From: Leucobacter weissii
Lineage (GTDB): Bacteria > Actinomycetota > Actinomycetes > Actinomycetales > Microbacteriaceae
Direction: 5' to 3'
DNA: 64,000 bases
Assembly (NCBI RefSeq): GCF_017565745.1
Contig: NZ_JAGDYM010000003.1
Coordinates: 62,001-126,000 of the forward strand
Below the pieces are notes generated by a model. That model saw only the letters and a list, made by a program, of their open reading frames with translations. It ran no database searches and was not told the origin of the DNA. Below are positions 15,896 through 23,877 of the stretch, in pieces. The position numbers and the translations under genes were made by a program. Positions within the stretch are counted from its first letter, which is position 1. Every line of letters starts with the position of its first letter.

Positions 15896-17206
15896 ATGAA
15901 ACTCTCTGTCATCGGTTGTGGCTACCTGGGCGCCGTGCATGCTGCGGCGATGGCGTCGATCGGGCACGAAGTCGTCGGCATCGACGTCGATTCGGCGAAG
16001 ATCGCTTCTCTCACCCGGGGCGAGGCCCCCTTCTTCGAGCCGGGACTGCAGGAGATCCTCACCGAGGGCGTCGCCTCGGGGCGTCTGCGCTTCACGACGG
16101 AGACGAGCGAGGCGAAGGGCGCGCAGGTGCATTTCATCGGCGTCGGCACGCCGCAGAAGAGGAACGGCAAGGGCGCCGATCTGACCTACGTGAACGCCGC
16201 GGTGGACGCGCTCCTCCCGCATCTCTCCCCGGGCGACATCGTCGCCGGCAAGTCGACGGTGCCCGTGGGCACGGCCGAGGCGCTCGCCGAGCGCGTGGCG
16301 CCGACCGGCGCGACGCTCGTGTGGAATCCCGAGTTCCTGCGCGAGGGCTTCGCGGTGCAGGACACGATCGATCCCGACCGGCTCGTCGCGGGCGTCCCCG
16401 AGGGGCCCGAGGGCGAGCGGGCGGAGGGGATCCTGCGGGAGGTCTACCACACCGCCGTCGCGAAGGAGACGCCCTTCATCGTCACCGACTACGCGACCGC
16501 GGAGCTCGTGAAGGTGGCGGCGAACGCGTTCCTGGCGACCAAGATCTCGTTCATCAACGCGATGGCGGAGATCGCCGAGGTGACCGGCGCGGATGTGACG
16601 CAGCTGGCCGACGCGATCGGCCACGACGCCCGGATCGGGCGCCGCTTCCTCGGAGCGGGCATCGGCTTCGGCGGGGGATGCCTGCCGAAGGACATCCGCG
16701 CCTTCTCGGCGCGGGCGGAGGAGCTCGGCCGGGGCGAGTCGGTGGCCTTCCTTCACGAGGTGGATGCGATCAACCTGCGCCGCAGGGAGCGCGCGGTCAC
16801 GCTCGTCGTCGAGGCGCTCGGCGGCAGCGCGGTGGGCAAGAAGGTGACCGTGCTCGGCGCGGCGTTCAAGCCCCACTCCGACGACATCCGCGACTCCCCG
16901 GCGCTCGATGCGGCGGTGCGGCTGCGCGGGCTCGGCGCGAACGTGGTGGTCACCGACCCCGAGGCGATCGACAACGCCCGGCGCGTGCATCCGCAGCTCG
17001 CCTACGAGCGCTCGACCGACGAGGCGCTGCGCGATGCCGACGCGGTGCTCGTGGTGACGGAGTGGGACGAGTACCGTCGGGAGCTGGCGCCCGAGCGCGC
17101 GGCCGCGCTGGTGCGGACGCAGACGATCGTCGACGGCCGCAACTGCCTCGACCCGAAGCAGTGGCGCGCGGCCGGCTGGGAGTACCGGGGCATGGGCCGC
17201 CCCTGA
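15896..17206 (+). CDS. ugd: UDP-glucose 6-dehydrogenase
   Basis: 436 residues, the normal length. NAD site MKLSVIGCGYLGAVHA; acidic residue ending the second strand (GIDVD); FIGVGTPQKRNGKGADLTYV; STVPVGT; WNPEFLREGFAVQDT; catalytic cysteine in GIGFGGGCLPKDIRAF; C-terminal GAAFKPHSDDIRDSPALD. These are the complete signature blocks of UDP-glucose dehydrogenase (Ugd/TuaD/RkpK), which makes UDP-glucuronate by two NAD-dependent oxidations. It is the third sugar dehydrogenase of this locus and argues for a uronic-acid-rich surface polymer. Starts 5 bp after the GT2 stop codon. Confidence 0.92.
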   Translation: MKLSVIGCGYLGAVHAAAMASIGHEVVGIDVDSAKIASLTRGEAPFFEPGLQEILTEGVASGRLRFTTETSEAKGAQVHFIGVGTPQKRNGKGADLTYVNAAVDALLPHLSPGDIVAGKSTVPVGTAEALAERVAPTGATLVWNPEFLREGFAVQDTIDPDRLVAGVPEGPEGERAEGILREVYHTAVAKETPFIVTDYATAELVKVAANAFLATKISFINAMAEIAEVTGADVTQLADAIGHDARIGRRFLGAGIGFGGGCLPKDIRAFSARAEELGRGESVAFLHEVDAINLRRRERAVTLVVEALGGSAVGKKVTVLGAAFKPHSDDIRDSPALDAAVRLRGLGANVVVTDPEAIDNARRVHPQLAYERSTDEALRDADAVLVVTEWDEYRRELAPERAAALVRTQTIVDGRNCLDPKQWRAAGWEYRGMGRP

Positions 17207-17219
17207 CGCGCGTCCCGAT

Positions 17220-17233
17220 CACGATGCATCGTG
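17220..17233. other. Perfect 14-bp palindrome
   Basis: CACGATGCATCGTG lies just after ugd in a 135-bp convergent gap. It is too short and too close to the stop codon to assign; it could be part of the terminator region or a chance site. Confidence 0.3.
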
Positions 17234-17264
17234 CGGGCCGGGAAGATCGATGATGTCGCGCGAA

Positions 17265-17293
17265 TGGTCGCTGCACGGCGCTTCGTGCGACCA
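17265..17293. terminator. Hairpin between convergent genes
   Basis: TGGTCG-ctg-CACG pairs with CGTGCGACCA across a 6-nt loop, with one 3-nt bulge. It lies midway between the ends of ugd and the GT2 gene; no T tract. Confidence 0.4.
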
Positions 17294-17341
17294 TGCGTGC
17301 GGCATCACGTGCCGGCGGGCCCAGCGCGCTGAGCGGACGGC

Positions 17342-19897
17342 TCAGGCGGTGCGCCACTCCTCGACCGTCAGCGGGGCGTGCCAGGCGGGGATCCGCGCGG
17401 CGTAGTCGCGGGCGGCGGCGACCCGCTCGGCCCTGAGCACGTCGTCGAGCGCCAGGAGCAGCGCCAGATCCCCGCCGCCCCCCGTCACGAAGGTGCTCAC
17501 CAGCTCGCCGTACTCCGCGGCGTAGCTGCGCGGGGCGACCACGGGCACGCCCCGCCGCACGGCTTCCTCGATCCACGAGGGGGAGGAGAGGAGGCGCCGG
17601 TCGAAGGGGTCGAGGATGAGCGCGTCGATCGTGTCGAGGAACTCGGCTCGGCTGCGCTCGGCACCGGGCACCAGCGTCCACTCGTCGGTGCTGACCAGAT
17701 CCTCGCCGAGGTACTCGGCGGCGAGGCCGGTCTCATCGTAGATGAGCGATTCCGCGAGGCTCGGCGATGGCAGGAGCGCCCGCAGCCTGCGGGGGCGCCA
17801 CTCGAGCCTGTCGCGCGGCGAGTACCAGGGCAGACCGAGGACGGGGAGTCCCGGCTCCCGGGAGGATGCGCGGGCCGTGCGGGGCGGTTCCGCGCCCGTG
17901 GAACGGCCCGCCCCGAAGCGGAAGGATCCGATGCGCGCCTCGGCTCCCAGCTCGGTCAGGGCCTCCGCGATGCGCGGGGAGACGGTGAGCCATTCCGGTC
18001 GGACGCCGAAGACCGCCTCGACGCGGCGGTCGAACCAGTCCGTCGGGGGCAGCGCGGAGCGCCCGCGCACCCGGCGCGTCGACCCTTCGAGCGCGATGAT
18101 CACCCGTTCGGCGCGCAGCCCCACCTCTGCGGCGAGCGGCAGGTAGCTGAGATATTCCGGATCGGTGATGATGAGGGTGCCGATCTCGGTGCGGTCGGCC
18201 CAGGCCATCCAGCGGGCCCGGCGCTCCGCGACGTGCCGGTACAGTTCGACGGGGATGGTCGCGCGGCGGAAGGAGCTCAGCCGGGGGTTCACTCCGCTCA
18301 GCACCCCCACGGCAGATCCGGCTCGCCGGTGCAGCTCGGGGATCGTCGGCAGCCAGTTCTCGGCGGTCGCGTATTCGCGCTCCCAGTCGGAGAGCACGGC
18401 GATCTCGATGCGCTCGGGCGCGGGGACGCCGAGGATCGAGACCGGCAGCACCTCGGCGGCGGCACGCTGCGCGTCGTCCAGGCGCCACTCGGGCGCCGCT
18501 CCGTCGCGTTCGGCGCGCGCGCGCGCCGCCTCGTTCCTCGCGCGGAAGTGCAGACGGTAGTTCGAGCGGTCGTCGGACATCCAGCCGTAGCGGAAGTCGG
18601 CTCGTGAGAGAGAGCCCACGGTGAGCTGGACGAGGCTCAGCACCTCCTCCATGCGGAGGATGGCCTCCTCGCCGAACGCCTCCAGCAGGCGCACCTCGAA
18701 CTCGGAGTCCGCGCCCTTCCGCGTCAGCTCGAAGCCGCCGATGCGCTCGAGCACCTCGGCCCGCCGGAAGAGCAGGGAGGACATGTTCATCCGCATCGGG
18801 GGATAGCCGAAGTAGGTCACCCGCCCGTCGCTGAGCAGTCGCAGGGAGCGCGAGGTGGTGGCGGTGAGACCGGGGTCGTCCAGGAGCGGGATCGCCTGCA
18901 GCTCGATGCGCCGGGAGTGGGTGATGTCGTCGGCGTCGAGGAAGGTGACGAACTCGCCCCGGGCGGCCCGCACGCCGGCGTCGCGGGCGCGGTAGGCGCC
19001 TCCGTTCTGCGGCTGTCGCAGCACGCGGACCCGCGGGTCCATCGCCTCGGCGGCGCGGAAGAACTCGTCTCCCCCGGGGGAGCAGTCGTCGACGACGAGC
19101 ACCTCGAGGGCGCGCCAGGACTGCCGCACCAGCGATTCGACGGTGCTCAGGAAGCCCTCGTCGGGGTTGTAGGTGGGGACGACGACGGTCACGAGCGGCT
19201 GGTCGGCCTCCGCGATCGCGCAGCCGCTCACCACCGGGGCGTGCGCCGAGGCGAACACCGCGTCGGGGTCGAGGTCGTCGGCGTCGAGTGCGAAGGGCTC
19301 GACGCCCGAGAGCCGGAACGGTTCGTTGAGCGCGGCCCACCAGCGCCGCCGGGCCTCCGGATCCTCAGCCGCGCCGTCGACGGCGGCATCCCGCAGGAGG
19401 TCGGTCTCGGCCGCCCAGAACTGCTCCTCGGCGCGACTGCGGTGGGAGGCGAGCGCCTGCCGCGCCGCGCCGTTCCGGGTCACCGCCGTGACCTGCACCG
19501 CGAGGCGCAGGAGGCCCTCGTTCTCCTCGTCGGAGAAGTCGATCTTGCCGGACCGGCCCAGCGCGGCGAGCGCGAGCGCGAAGTTCTCCTCGCTCGGGTC
19601 GAGCACGCAGGCGAGCAGCGGGGCGAGCGGCAGCGCCGGGTTCTTGCGCAGCGAGCGGGGCGCTTCGGCGAGCGCTCGAGCGAGGGAGGCCCAGTCGTGG
19701 GCGCCTCCGGTGGCGCGACGGCTCAGTTCGTCGACGATCTCGGGGGAGCGCATTCGCGTCCCGAGCCTGAAGAGCATCCAGGGCGAGATCCTGCGGGTGC
19801 GCAGTTCCGCGACGGTGTAGGCCCGGAATCTGCCGAGCTCCTCCGCCGACTCGGCGAGCGGCGGGCGCGTCCCCGCGTCCGGGAGGCGCTCAGGCAT
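17342..19897 (-). CDS. Large multidomain GT2 glycosyltransferase, paralogue of 13293-15890
   Basis: 851 residues. The N-terminal helical region contains PWMLFRLGTRMRSPEIVDELSRR, matching RRTAGAMMELGTRMLSPQMIDAL of the paralogue. The GT2 domain at about 245-450 has VTVVVPTYNPDEGF, LEVLVVDDCSPGGDEF, NGGAYRARDAGVRAARGEFVTFLDADDITHSRRIE with a DADD metal motif. The C-terminal region has LILDPFDRRLLSSPSWIEEAVRRGVPVVAPRSY, matching the paralogue's end. Its ATG overlaps the stop of the upstream small membrane-protein gene (ATGCCTGA), so the two are translationally coupled. Probable cytoplasmic glycosyltransferase for surface-polymer assembly; the sugar is unknown. Confidence 0.82.
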   Translation of the reverse strand: MPERLPDAGTRPPLAESAEELGRFRAYTVAELRTRRISPWMLFRLGTRMRSPEIVDELSRRATGGAHDWASLARALAEAPRSLRKNPALPLAPLLACVLDPSEENFALALAALGRSGKIDFSDEENEGLLRLAVQVTAVTRNGAARQALASHRSRAEEQFWAAETDLLRDAAVDGAAEDPEARRRWWAALNEPFRLSGVEPFALDADDLDPDAVFASAHAPVVSGCAIAEADQPLVTVVVPTYNPDEGFLSTVESLVRQSWRALEVLVVDDCSPGGDEFFRAAEAMDPRVRVLRQPQNGGAYRARDAGVRAARGEFVTFLDADDITHSRRIELQAIPLLDDPGLTATTSRSLRLLSDGRVTYFGYPPMRMNMSSLLFRRAEVLERIGGFELTRKGADSEFEVRLLEAFGEEAILRMEEVLSLVQLTVGSLSRADFRYGWMSDDRSNYRLHFRARNEAARARAERDGAAPEWRLDDAQRAAAEVLPVSILGVPAPERIEIAVLSDWEREYATAENWLPTIPELHRRAGSAVGVLSGVNPRLSSFRRATIPVELYRHVAERRARWMAWADRTEIGTLIITDPEYLSYLPLAAEVGLRAERVIIALEGSTRRVRGRSALPPTDWFDRRVEAVFGVRPEWLTVSPRIAEALTELGAEARIGSFRFGAGRSTGAEPPRTARASSREPGLPVLGLPWYSPRDRLEWRPRRLRALLPSPSLAESLIYDETGLAAEYLGEDLVSTDEWTLVPGAERSRAEFLDTIDALILDPFDRRLLSSPSWIEEAVRRGVPVVAPRSYAAEYGELVSTFVTGGGGDLALLLALDDVLRAERVAAARDYAARIPAWHAPLTVEEWRTA

Positions 19898-20315
19898 CTG
19901 CGTGCTTCGTGCCGCCGGCCGGCTCCTCCCGGTCGGCGCTGCCGTCGCGCAGCTCGCCCAGCAGCGCGTTCCGCATGCGTGCGAGGTCTGCGGCGGAGCG
20001 CACCGACAGCCGCTCCGGCAGCTCTTCCTCGAGGCGGTCCATGCGCTGGTCGAAGGCGGCGATCGCGGCGTTCAGCTCCTGCGTGGCGCTGCGCAGCTGC
20101 GACATGTAGCCGCGGGGTCCGGTGCGGTCGTCGACGACGGACCGGATGGTGTAGTAGCGGAGCAGCAGGATCGTGATGGTGAGTCCGACGAGGATCATGC
20201 CCATGATGACGAGGGCGACGATCCGCCACGGCGCGAACAGCGCGACGAGGGCGCTCACCGCCACCGCGAGCACGAGGAGGGTGATCATGACCTTGAGATT
20301 CTTGAGAATCTTCAC
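19890..20315 (-). CDS. Small bitopic membrane protein with two helices and a coiled-coil tail
   Basis: 141 residues from a GTG with AAAGGAT upstream. Two adjacent transmembrane segments (LKVMITLLVLAVAVSALVALFA and IVALVIMGMILVGLTITILLL, residues 7-28 and 32-52) are followed by a soluble region with a predicted helix (YMSQLRSATQELNAAIAAFDQRMDRLEEELPERL). No catalytic motif. Because its stop overlaps the GT2 start, I infer that it may tether or organise that glycosyltransferase at the membrane, but nothing in the sequence proves this. Confidence 0.65.
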   Translation of the reverse strand: MKILKNLKVMITLLVLAVAVSALVALFAPWRIVALVIMGMILVGLTITILLLRYYTIRSVVDDRTGPRGYMSQLRSATQELNAAIAAFDQRMDRLEEELPERLSVRSAADLARMRNALLGELRDGSADREEPAGGTKHADA

Positions 20316-20402
20316 TGGCGGGATCCTTTCGTCAGGGGCGCCGCAGACTTCGATCGCCCTGCCGGACGGCCGGGGCCGACTGGGGCGAGGGCGACCACAC
20401 CG

Positions 20403-20408
20403 ATCCTA
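20403..20408 (-). promoter_or_regulatory. Candidate -10 (TAGGAT) for the minus-strand membrane protein / GT2 pair
   Basis: TAGGAT on the minus strand lies 88 nt before the GTG at 20315, leaving a leader that includes the AAAGGAT ribosome site. No clear -35. Confidence 0.4.
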
Positions 20409-20520
20409 CACAGGCATCGCCCCGAGTCCGCTGCGGGAGCGCGAGAGTGTGAGAAGATGCTAAGCGGTGCCCGCGCAGCCGGGCGAGCGGACGCGCGTCT
20501 GCCGCGGAGGGAGCTGAACG

Positions 20521-21441
20521 ATGGATGAGACCGGCCGGGTCGCCCGCGTCGCGGTGGTGATCCGCACGAAGGACCGCCCCGAGCTGCTGCGGCGGGCCTT
20601 CCGCAGCATCGTCGGTCAGACCTTCGGGGAGTGGGAGGCCGTGGTCGTCAACGACGGCGGCGACGCCGCGGCCGTCGACGCCCTCATCGCGGCCCAGCCC
20701 GAGGGGGTGCGGGAGCGGTTCCGCGCCGTCCACGCGGAGACCTCCCGCGGCCGGTGGGTGAGCGCCAACGCCGGGGTGCTGGCGACGACCGCGCCGCTGC
20801 TCGTGCTGCACGACGACGACGACTCCTGGCATCCCGAGTTCCTGGAGCGCGCCGCGGCCTATCTCGACGCGCATCCCGAGCGTCAGGGCGTGGTCTCCCG
20901 CATCCAGATCGTGTGGGAGAAGCTGGTCGAGGGGCGCCTGCGCACGGTGCGGAAGGAGATCTTCGAGGAGGGCCTGCCCGTGCCGACGCTCTCGGACGAG
21001 CTGCTCTACAACCGCTTCGTGCCGATCGGCTTCCTCTACCGTCGTGCGCTGCACGAGGAGCTCGGCCTCTACGACGAGAGCCTGCCGGTGGTGGGCGACT
21101 GGGCCTTCTACCTCAAGGTGCTCGCCCGCGGCTCGCTCGAGTATCTGGGCGAGACCCCCTACGCCTACTGGCATCAGCGCGAGCGCTCGGAGGGCGCCGA
21201 GTCGAACAGTGTGATCGGCGCGAGCGGGGATCACGCCAAGTACGATGCGCTGATCCGCGAGCGGGCGCTGCGCGAGTACGTGGAGGAGCACGGCCTCGGC
21301 CTGGTGCTCTATCTCACCAAGTACATCGACCAGCGGCTGGAGGAGACCGAGTTCCGGGTGCGCCACGAGGTGCGCAAGTTCAATCCGGTCGAGCGGGTCT
21401 ATCAGAAGCTGCGCACGATGCGGGAGCAGCGCCGGGGCTGA
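20521..21441 (+). CDS. GT2 family glycosyltransferase
   Basis: 306 residues from an ATG preceded by GGAGGGA (11 nt before). GT-A fold motifs: VAVVIRTKDRPELLRRAFRS, WEAVVVNDGGD, and the metal-binding DDDD in LLVLHDDDDSWHPEFLERAA. Acceptor-side residues VGDWAFYLKVLARG and an EYLGETPYAYWHQRE segment are typical of O-antigen and teichoic-acid GT2 enzymes. The C-terminal 60 residues form a charged helix (LEETEFRVRHEVRKFNPVERVYQKLRTM). It faces the sialyltransferase-like gene with only 10 bp between the two stops. Confidence 0.82.
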   Translation: MDETGRVARVAVVIRTKDRPELLRRAFRSIVGQTFGEWEAVVVNDGGDAAAVDALIAAQPEGVRERFRAVHAETSRGRWVSANAGVLATTAPLLVLHDDDDSWHPEFLERAAAYLDAHPERQGVVSRIQIVWEKLVEGRLRTVRKEIFEEGLPVPTLSDELLYNRFVPIGFLYRRALHEELGLYDESLPVVGDWAFYLKVLARGSLEYLGETPYAYWHQRERSEGAESNSVIGASGDHAKYDALIRERALREYVEEHGLGLVLYLTKYIDQRLEETEFRVRHEVRKFNPVERVYQKLRTMREQRRG

Positions 21442-21451
21442 GCCGACGGGA

Positions 21452-22753
21452 TCACCTCGCGGCCTTCGTGCCGTCGATCCAGGATCGGCGCACGGCGGCG
21501 CCGCCGCGCGCCCAGCCGTCGGAGAGGCGTGCCGGGCGCCCCGCCCCGTCCGCGCGTTCGAGCAGCTCGCGAAGCCGCTCGGCCGCGGCTCCGCCGTCGA
21601 CGGCGCACCAGGCGACCGCGTGGTCGCGGAGGGCGCCGCGGTCGACCTCGCCGCGCCGTGCCCGCTCCGCGAAGCCGCGGGCGTCGTCCGGGGTGCGGAT
21701 CGCGGGGGCGACCCGCTCGTCGGCCAGGAAGCGGTAGCTCACCGGGGCGTCGTCGAGTCGAACGGTCGCGGTGGGGACGCCGAGCGCCGCGCTCTCCCAC
21801 GCCACCCCGCTGGAGAAGTGGAAGAGGAAGGGGGCGCCCTCGGCGAGCAGGTCGATGGTGCGCACGTCCTCGCGCAGCGTCCAGCCGGCGGGCAGCAGCT
21901 CGCGCAGCTCGTCGAGGTCGGAGCGCGGGTGCGGGGCCACCGCCATGGGGCCGAGGCCGTCGCCGGCGACGGCCTCGAAGATCCTCCGGATCGTGGGGGC
22001 GGGGTGCGGGGAGAGCGCGAGGATGCCGGGCGCATCGGGGCGGAGCGAGGGCACGGGGGAGGAGAGGACGTCGCTGGCCAGGTTGCCGACCTCGTCGAGC
22101 AGCGTCGCCGGGACGCCGAGGGCTGCGGAGTAGAACTCGCGTTCGCCTCGTCCGCGCAGTCCGGCGTAGCCGACGGGCAGGTCGAGGTAGGCGCTGTTGT
22201 CGGCGGCGGGGGCGTGCGGCACGTAGACGACGGGCACCGCCTGCTCGTTCGCCGCGACGATGAGCGCCCGGATGATGGGGGAGTGCTGGGTCGAGACGAG
22301 CACGCCGCGGTAGGCCCGCAGATCCATGCCGCGGTAGAGGTCGAGGGCGAGGGCGACCTTGTAGAGCTGGTTGACGAGGGAGTCGCTCACTCCGGCGCTC
22401 ACCGCTTCTCCGGGTCGGCGGGAGATCGCGTGGAGCATCCGCCGCTGCGCGGCGCTCACCGCCTTCGCGTCGAGCACGGGGGCGCGCGCCGCCTCGCTCG
22501 GCGCCTCGATCGGGAGGGCCTCGGCTTCGGCGGCGATCAGCCGTTCGAGGGCGCGCGCCTGGTTGACGGTCTCGGTGACGACGAGGTGGGAGCGGAAGCG
22601 GGAGTGGGTCGCGGGCCGGAAGGGCCGCTCCTCCGGCCGCAGGGCCGCGATCTTCTCGGGCAGGGGCCCGCGCAGGTGCAGGAGGTCGAGGGGCGGGCGC
22701 ATGCACCAGAGCAGCGTCTCGGCTTCGGTGCTGGCCCGCATCGGTCTCCTCAC
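21452..22753 (-). CDS. Putative sialyltransferase-like glycosyltransferase (candidate legionaminic-acid transferase)
   Basis: 433 residues. No strong family match by eye, but the C-terminal half reads as a nucleotide-binding GT-B domain. It carries the two motifs used by bacterial sialyltransferases of the GT38/GT52/GT80 type: an HP motif in MAVAPHPRSDLDE and a paired-serine motif in LFHFSSGVAWESAALGVPTATV. The middle part has VVYVPHAPAADNSAYLDLPVGY, resembling acceptor-side loops of polysialyltransferases. It is located directly beside the legionaminic-acid genes on the same strand. I infer that it transfers the CMP-activated sugar. The start is the GTG placed 6 nt after TAGGGT; an ATG four codons in, with GAGGAG upstream, is the alternative. 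Confidence 0.5.
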   Translation of the reverse strand: MRRPMRASTEAETLLWCMRPPLDLLHLRGPLPEKIAALRPEERPFRPATHSRFRSHLVVTETVNQARALERLIAAEAEALPIEAPSEAARAPVLDAKAVSAAQRRMLHAISRRPGEAVSAGVSDSLVNQLYKVALALDLYRGMDLRAYRGVLVSTQHSPIIRALIVAANEQAVPVVYVPHAPAADNSAYLDLPVGYAGLRGRGEREFYSAALGVPATLLDEVGNLASDVLSSPVPSLRPDAPGILALSPHPAPTIRRIFEAVAGDGLGPMAVAPHPRSDLDELRELLPAGWTLREDVRTIDLLAEGAPFLFHFSSGVAWESAALGVPTATVRLDDAPVSYRFLADERVAPAIRTPDDARGFAERARRGEVDRGALRDHAVAWCAVDGGAAAERLRELLERADGAGRPARLSDGWARGGAAVRRSWIDGTKAAR

Positions 22754-22759
22754 CCCTCC

Positions 22760-22765
22760 ACCCTA
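22760..22765 (-). promoter_or_regulatory. -10 box (TAGGGT) of leaderless start at 22753
   Basis: Minus strand TAGGGT, 6-nt spacer, GTG. It lies within the last bases of the upstream acyltransferase gene. Confidence 0.5.
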
Positions 22766-23851
22766 TCCGTGCGGTCCGGCCGTCGCCGGAACCCCGGGCT
22801 GCTCGCCCGGCCCGGAGAGCCGCCGGCCGAGGCGGTTGAGGGGGATCTCGAGGCAGCGGTAGCTCAGGTAGGCGGCGGCGAGGGTGAGCGCCATCGCGAG
22901 GGGGATCAGCAGGGCTGGCGGGAGCACGTCGGCGCCGAGCCGTTCGAGGATCTCGTGGACCAGCGGATGCAGCAGGTAGACGGCGTAGCTGATGTGGCCG
23001 AGGGTGACGAGGGGCACGTGCAGCGGGCGCGGCAGCGACACGGGCATCTTGTAGACGGCGATCACGAGCGCGGCGCACAGGGCGGTGAACGCCAGGCGGT
23101 TCCAGCCGGTGACGAGGTCGATCTGCTCGGCGCCCGTGGGGAGGAGGACGAAGGCCGCGACTCCGCCCCAGAGCAGCGCGTGCGCGGCGGGTCGAGGGAG
23201 GCGCACGGAGCCCAGCAAGCGGCCGATGAGCACGCCGAGGAAGAAGAGGAAGGCCTGGCCCAGCGGGTTGATGTAGTGGCTCCACTGCTCGGAGAGCGGG
23301 ACCGAGGCGCTGAGGATCCCGAACGCGAAGAGCAGGTAGACGCCGCCGAGCACGGCGCCCGCGACCCAGAGGCTCCAGGGGCGCCGCGCGGCGAGCGCGA
23401 TGATCGGGAACATCGCGTAGAAGACCAGCTCGTTGCCGATGGACCACACGCCCGGCGAGAAGTAGGTGTCCCAGGCGACGAAGCCGAAGAGGCCGGTGAG
23501 GTTGAGCGCGAGGTCGGCGGGATCCGGCGGCTGCTGCGACAGTGCGACGGCGAGCAGCGTCACCGCCCAGAGCAGCGGGAAGATGCGGAAGCCGCGGCGG
23601 ATGAAGAAGCCGCGCACCGAGCGGATCGTGCCCATCCGGTCGGCGTAGACGTGCTGGAGGGTCAGCCCGCTCAGGATGTAGAACACCGAGACGCCGTAGA
23701 TCCCCACGCGCCCGAGGACGGTGTCGGCCGGTTGCGGCCCGTGCTCCCACGAGGCCAGGTGGTACGCCATGATGCCGAACGCGGCGGCCCCGCGGAGGTA
23801 GTCCAGCGCGTCCAGCCGCGCGGCGGTGCGGGGCTGCGGATCGTGGGGCAC
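22763..23851 (-). CDS. Membrane O-acyltransferase (acyltransferase 3), no SGNH domain
   Basis: 362 residues, about ten transmembrane helices. Signature blocks: RLDALDYLRGAAAFGIMAYHLASW with the conserved histidine, GVSVFYILSGLTLQHVYA, FFIRRGFRIFPLLWAVTLLAV and SIGNELVFYAMFPIIA. It ends after the membrane domain, unlike the three larger acyltransferases in this window. It likely acylates a surface sugar; position next to the legionaminic-acid genes makes that sugar or the unit carrying it a plausible acceptor. GTG start set by a leaderless promoter. Confidence 0.85.
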   Translation of the reverse strand: MPHDPQPRTAARLDALDYLRGAAAFGIMAYHLASWEHGPQPADTVLGRVGIYGVSVFYILSGLTLQHVYADRMGTIRSVRGFFIRRGFRIFPLLWAVTLLAVALSQQPPDPADLALNLTGLFGFVAWDTYFSPGVWSIGNELVFYAMFPIIALAARRPWSLWVAGAVLGGVYLLFAFGILSASVPLSEQWSHYINPLGQAFLFFLGVLIGRLLGSVRLPRPAAHALLWGGVAAFVLLPTGAEQIDLVTGWNRLAFTALCAALVIAVYKMPVSLPRPLHVPLVTLGHISYAVYLLHPLVHEILERLGADVLPPALLIPLAMALTLAAAYLSYRCLEIPLNRLGRRLSGPGEQPGVPATAGPHG

Positions 23852-23857
23852 GCTGCC

Positions 23858-23863
23858 ATCCTA
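23858..23863 (-). promoter_or_regulatory. -10 box (TAGGAT) of leaderless start at 23851
   Basis: Minus strand TAGGAT, 6-nt spacer, GTG; lies just after the legC stop. Confidence 0.65.
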
Positions 23864-23877
23864 TGCGCGGCGGCGCG

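Noticed and set aside
17220-17233. 14-bp palindrome as an operator
   Set aside because: It lies downstream of two convergent genes with no promoter nearby, so regulation from it is unlikely.
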